Positions 63,847 through 64,000 of a stretch of DNA of 64,000 nucleotides are shown piece by piece (within the stretch, counting starts at the first letter, position 1; each line of letters starts with the position of its first letter). Under the pieces are notes generated by a model. The model was not told the origin of the DNA. It saw nothing but the letters and a program-made list of their open reading frames with translations, and did no database searches. The stretch is taken from positions 28,418-92,417 of the forward strand of contig NZ_JACJRV010000021.1 in NCBI RefSeq assembly GCF_014697475.1, written 5' to 3'. The DNA is from Nostoc sp. FACHB-152 (GTDB lineage Bacteria; Cyanobacteriota; Cyanobacteriia; Cyanobacteriales; Nostocaceae). Both the position numbers and the translations under genes were made by a program.

Positions 63847-64000
63847 AACTCCTTTAATGAGTCTCGGAACTTCATTAATGAGCCTTTTAGCTCCTTTAAT
63901 GAGCCTTTGAACTTCATTAATGAACCTTTTAGCTCCTTTAATGAGCCTTTGAACTCCTTTAATGAGTCTCGGAACTCCTTTAATAAGTCTTTTAGCTCCT
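63829..64000. repeat. 21-bp tandem repeat running off the window
   Basis: Seven full 21-bp units from 63847, of the type AACTCCTTTAATGAGTCTCGG or AGCTCCTTTAATGAGCCTTTG, follow a partial first unit (CTTAATGAGTCTTAG) that contains the fibrillin stop codon. The frame 63847-64000 encodes heptapeptides (NSFNESR, NFINEPF, SSFNEPL) in phase with fibrillin. The array continues beyond the window end. Confidence 0.9.

Overview
The window comes from a cyanobacterium, most likely a filamentous, heterocyst-forming one (Nostocales). The octamer GCGATCGC and its core recur throughout, heptanucleotide tandem repeats typical of that group fill several gaps, and the gene content fits (BchE, a 2-oxoglutarate decarboxylase/succinate-semialdehyde dehydrogenase pair, a fibrillin, a pheophorbide-oxygenase-like Rieske protein). 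No rRNA, tRNA, CRISPR array or complete insertion sequence was found.

Layout. 1-11.6 kb: end of rsmH, a glutathione S-transferase, a small exported protein, two large sensory proteins (a GAF histidine kinase and a PAS/GAF protein with a degenerate cyclase domain), a gap with an 84-bp periodic repeat, a FIST sensor-kinase pair, a nucleotidyltransferase and a MarC protein. 11.8-16.8 kb: a nitrilase-family hydrolase, dhaK-dhaL and bchE. 17.0-22.2 kb: a minus-strand cluster of five proteins, four of them carrying HMA-like modules without CxxC; it includes a P-type ATPase without the CPC motif and a small PacL-like membrane protein. 22.3-31.5 kb: def, an HtrA-type protease, dnaA with a probable replication origin (six TTTTCCACA boxes), then a HTH / 1410-residue hybrid kinase / DUF99 operon. 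31.7-37.0 kb: a metallophosphoesterase and an MFS/beta-propeller chimera.

37.8-57.1 kb is the most interesting region: an apparently complete plus-strand lipid/polyketide/glycolipid gene cluster. A fatty acyl-AMP ligase, a desaturase, two free acyl carrier proteins, a diiron protein resembling AurF/CylC enzymes, a ketosynthase with a dead acyltransferase, a TubC-docking-domain protein of unknown function, a reductase, three paralogous MGDG-synthase-like glycosyltransferases plus the relic of a fourth, UDP-galactopyranose mutase, a membrane hydroxylase and an MFS exporter together suggest an oxidised or halogenated fatty-acid-derived chain decorated with sugars, including galactofuranose. I do not recognise this exact combination as a described pathway.

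57.1-64 kb: a ParA-like ATPase, the succinate-semialdehyde dehydrogenase and 2-oxoglutarate decarboxylase of the cyanobacterial TCA bypass, a Rieske oxygenase and a fibrillin. The fibrillin stop codon lies in the first unit of a 21-bp tandem repeat that stays open in the same frame to the window edge.
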